Positions 6,013 to 6,624 of a stretch of DNA of 6,624 bases are shown piece by piece. Every line of letters begins with the position of its first letter. Position 1 is the first letter of the stretch. The translations under genes and the position numbers were made by a program. The notes beneath the pieces were generated by a model. The model made no database searches. It was not told the origin of the DNA and worked only from the letters and a program-made list of their open reading frames with translations. Origin of the DNA: Alphaproteobacteria bacterium (GTDB lineage: Bacteria > Pseudomonadota > Alphaproteobacteria > Rhizobiales > Beijerinckiaceae); the NCBI GenBank assembly GCA_009920595.1, contig RFZR01000092.1, positions 1 through 6,624 on the forward strand, given 5' to 3'.

Positions 6013-6624
6013 TTACGCATCATGCGCAGCTTGATCACCCGATCCCTCTGAGGTGTCGCCTTCATCCATGCCGTCATCGCTGATCCGTTCAACAGAGACA
6101 ACACGTTCACCCTCTGCGGTGTTAAACACGGTGACGCCTTGCGTCGCACGGCCAGCGATACGAATGCCATCAACCGGGCAACGAATAAGCTGACCGCCAT
6201 CGGTCACAAGCATGATCTGATCAGACATCTCAACCGGGAATGAGGCCACAAGTTTTCCATTCCGCTCATTGACCGCCATCGCAACAATGCCTTTGCCGCC
6301 GCGACCCGTGACCCGATATTCATAAGCAAGACTTCTTTTGCCATAACCATGCTCTGAAATCGTCAAGATGACTTGTTCGCGCGCTGACAATTCAGCGTAA
6401 CGCTCTTGCGAGATCGCCGCATCGCCTGAAAACTCCTCATCAATCGGTGTCTCATCCTGCGTTGCTTCTCCTGAAACCGCGCGGCGCATTCGAATATAGG
6501 CCGAACGCTCTTCAGCTGTTGCATCCACATGGCGTAAAATAGCCATGGAAATCACATGATCATTTTTCGCGAGATTAATGCCGCGAACGCCGGTTGAATC
6601 ACGACCCTTAAAGACACGCACATC
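6013..6624 (-). CDS. gyrA: DNA gyrase subunit A, C-terminal domain (5' part cut by right edge)
   Basis: GyrA is the DNA-cleaving subunit of gyrase, which introduces negative supercoils. Only the last 203 codons are here, in a frame open to base 6624, so the start and the catalytic Tyr lie outside. The sequence is the final part of the DNA-wrapping beta-pinwheel: RVFKGRDSTGVRGI at the start, then KRSLAYEYRVTGRGGKGIVA, SFPVEMSDQIMLVTDGGQLI, VDGIRIAGRATQGVTVFNTA and GERVVSVERI. Between the first and second of these is a polar linker (VDATAEERSAYIRMRRAVSG and a following acidic stretch) that I associate with alphaproteobacterial GyrA. The last 20 or so residues are an acidic, Gly- and Asp-rich tail. 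The TAA at 6013-6015 is followed after 30 bases by coaD. An apparent start at 6621 is an internal valine codon, not the real start. Confidence 0.96.
   Translation of the reverse strand, partial: DVRVFKGRDSTGVRGINLAKNDHVISMAILRHVDATAEERSAYIRMRRAVSGEATQDETPIDEEFSGDAAISQERYAELSAREQVILTISEHGYGKRSLAYEYRVTGRGGKGIVAMAVNERNGKLVASFPVEMSDQIMLVTDGGQLIRCPVDGIRIAGRATQGVTVFNTAEGERVVSVERISDDGMDEGDTSEGSGDQAAHDA

Noticed and set aside
1..6624. Mobile element, prophage, CRISPR or defence system
   Set aside because: Every gene is a recognisable housekeeping gene in one direction with tiny gaps. No transposase, integrase, att-like repeat or spaced repeats were seen.

Overview
This window reads as one stretch of alphaproteobacterial housekeeping DNA, most like the Hyphomicrobiales (Rhizobiales). 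The evidence is the type of protein sequence: a GyrA tail of the rhizobial kind, an SdhE with a DPRRR...HRGMREMDLL start, a two-cyclophilin pair, and a Mfd RNA-polymerase-binding domain typical of that class. I also recall the order gyrA-coaD-ppi-ppi-queA-tgt from rhizobia and their relatives. Base composition looks roughly balanced. Genus cannot be decided from the window.

All eight genes lie on the minus strand, so transcription runs from the right edge to the left. In order of transcription: the last 203 codons of gyrA (cut by the right edge); coaD (phosphopantetheine adenylyltransferase); a signal-peptide-bearing cyclophilin; a cytoplasmic cyclophilin with an unusual Lys/Ala-rich N-terminus; queA; tgt (broken); sdhE; and mfd (first 576 codons, cut by the left edge). 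Gaps between genes total only about 130 bases, the longest being 48, so no gene-free stretch exceeds 300 bases. I see no tRNA, rRNA, CRISPR array, insertion sequence or convincing intrinsic terminator. Several starts lack a good Shine-Dalgarno and probably rely on translational coupling.

The main discovery is in tgt, the queuosine tRNA-guanine transglycosylase. A perfect 17-base tandem duplication (2416-2432 and 2433-2449) shifts the frame and brings in a TGA at 2420-2422. Removing one copy restores an uninterrupted 389-residue Tgt through the conserved [10 protein letters not shown] segment. The duplication also creates a GTG start overlapping the new stop (GTGA), from which the C-terminal part could in principle be made separately. 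Its own stop then overlaps the ATG of sdhE (ATGA). queA, whose substrate is the product of Tgt, is intact just upstream.

The genes serve DNA topology (gyrA), coenzyme A synthesis (coaD), protein folding inside and outside the membrane (two PPIases), tRNA wobble modification (queA, tgt), flavinylation of succinate dehydrogenase (sdhE) and transcription-coupled repair (mfd). Apart from the tgt lesion, the ppiB tail, an excess of GATC sites and a small inverted repeat, the region looks ordinary. I did not find a previously undescribed multi-gene system.
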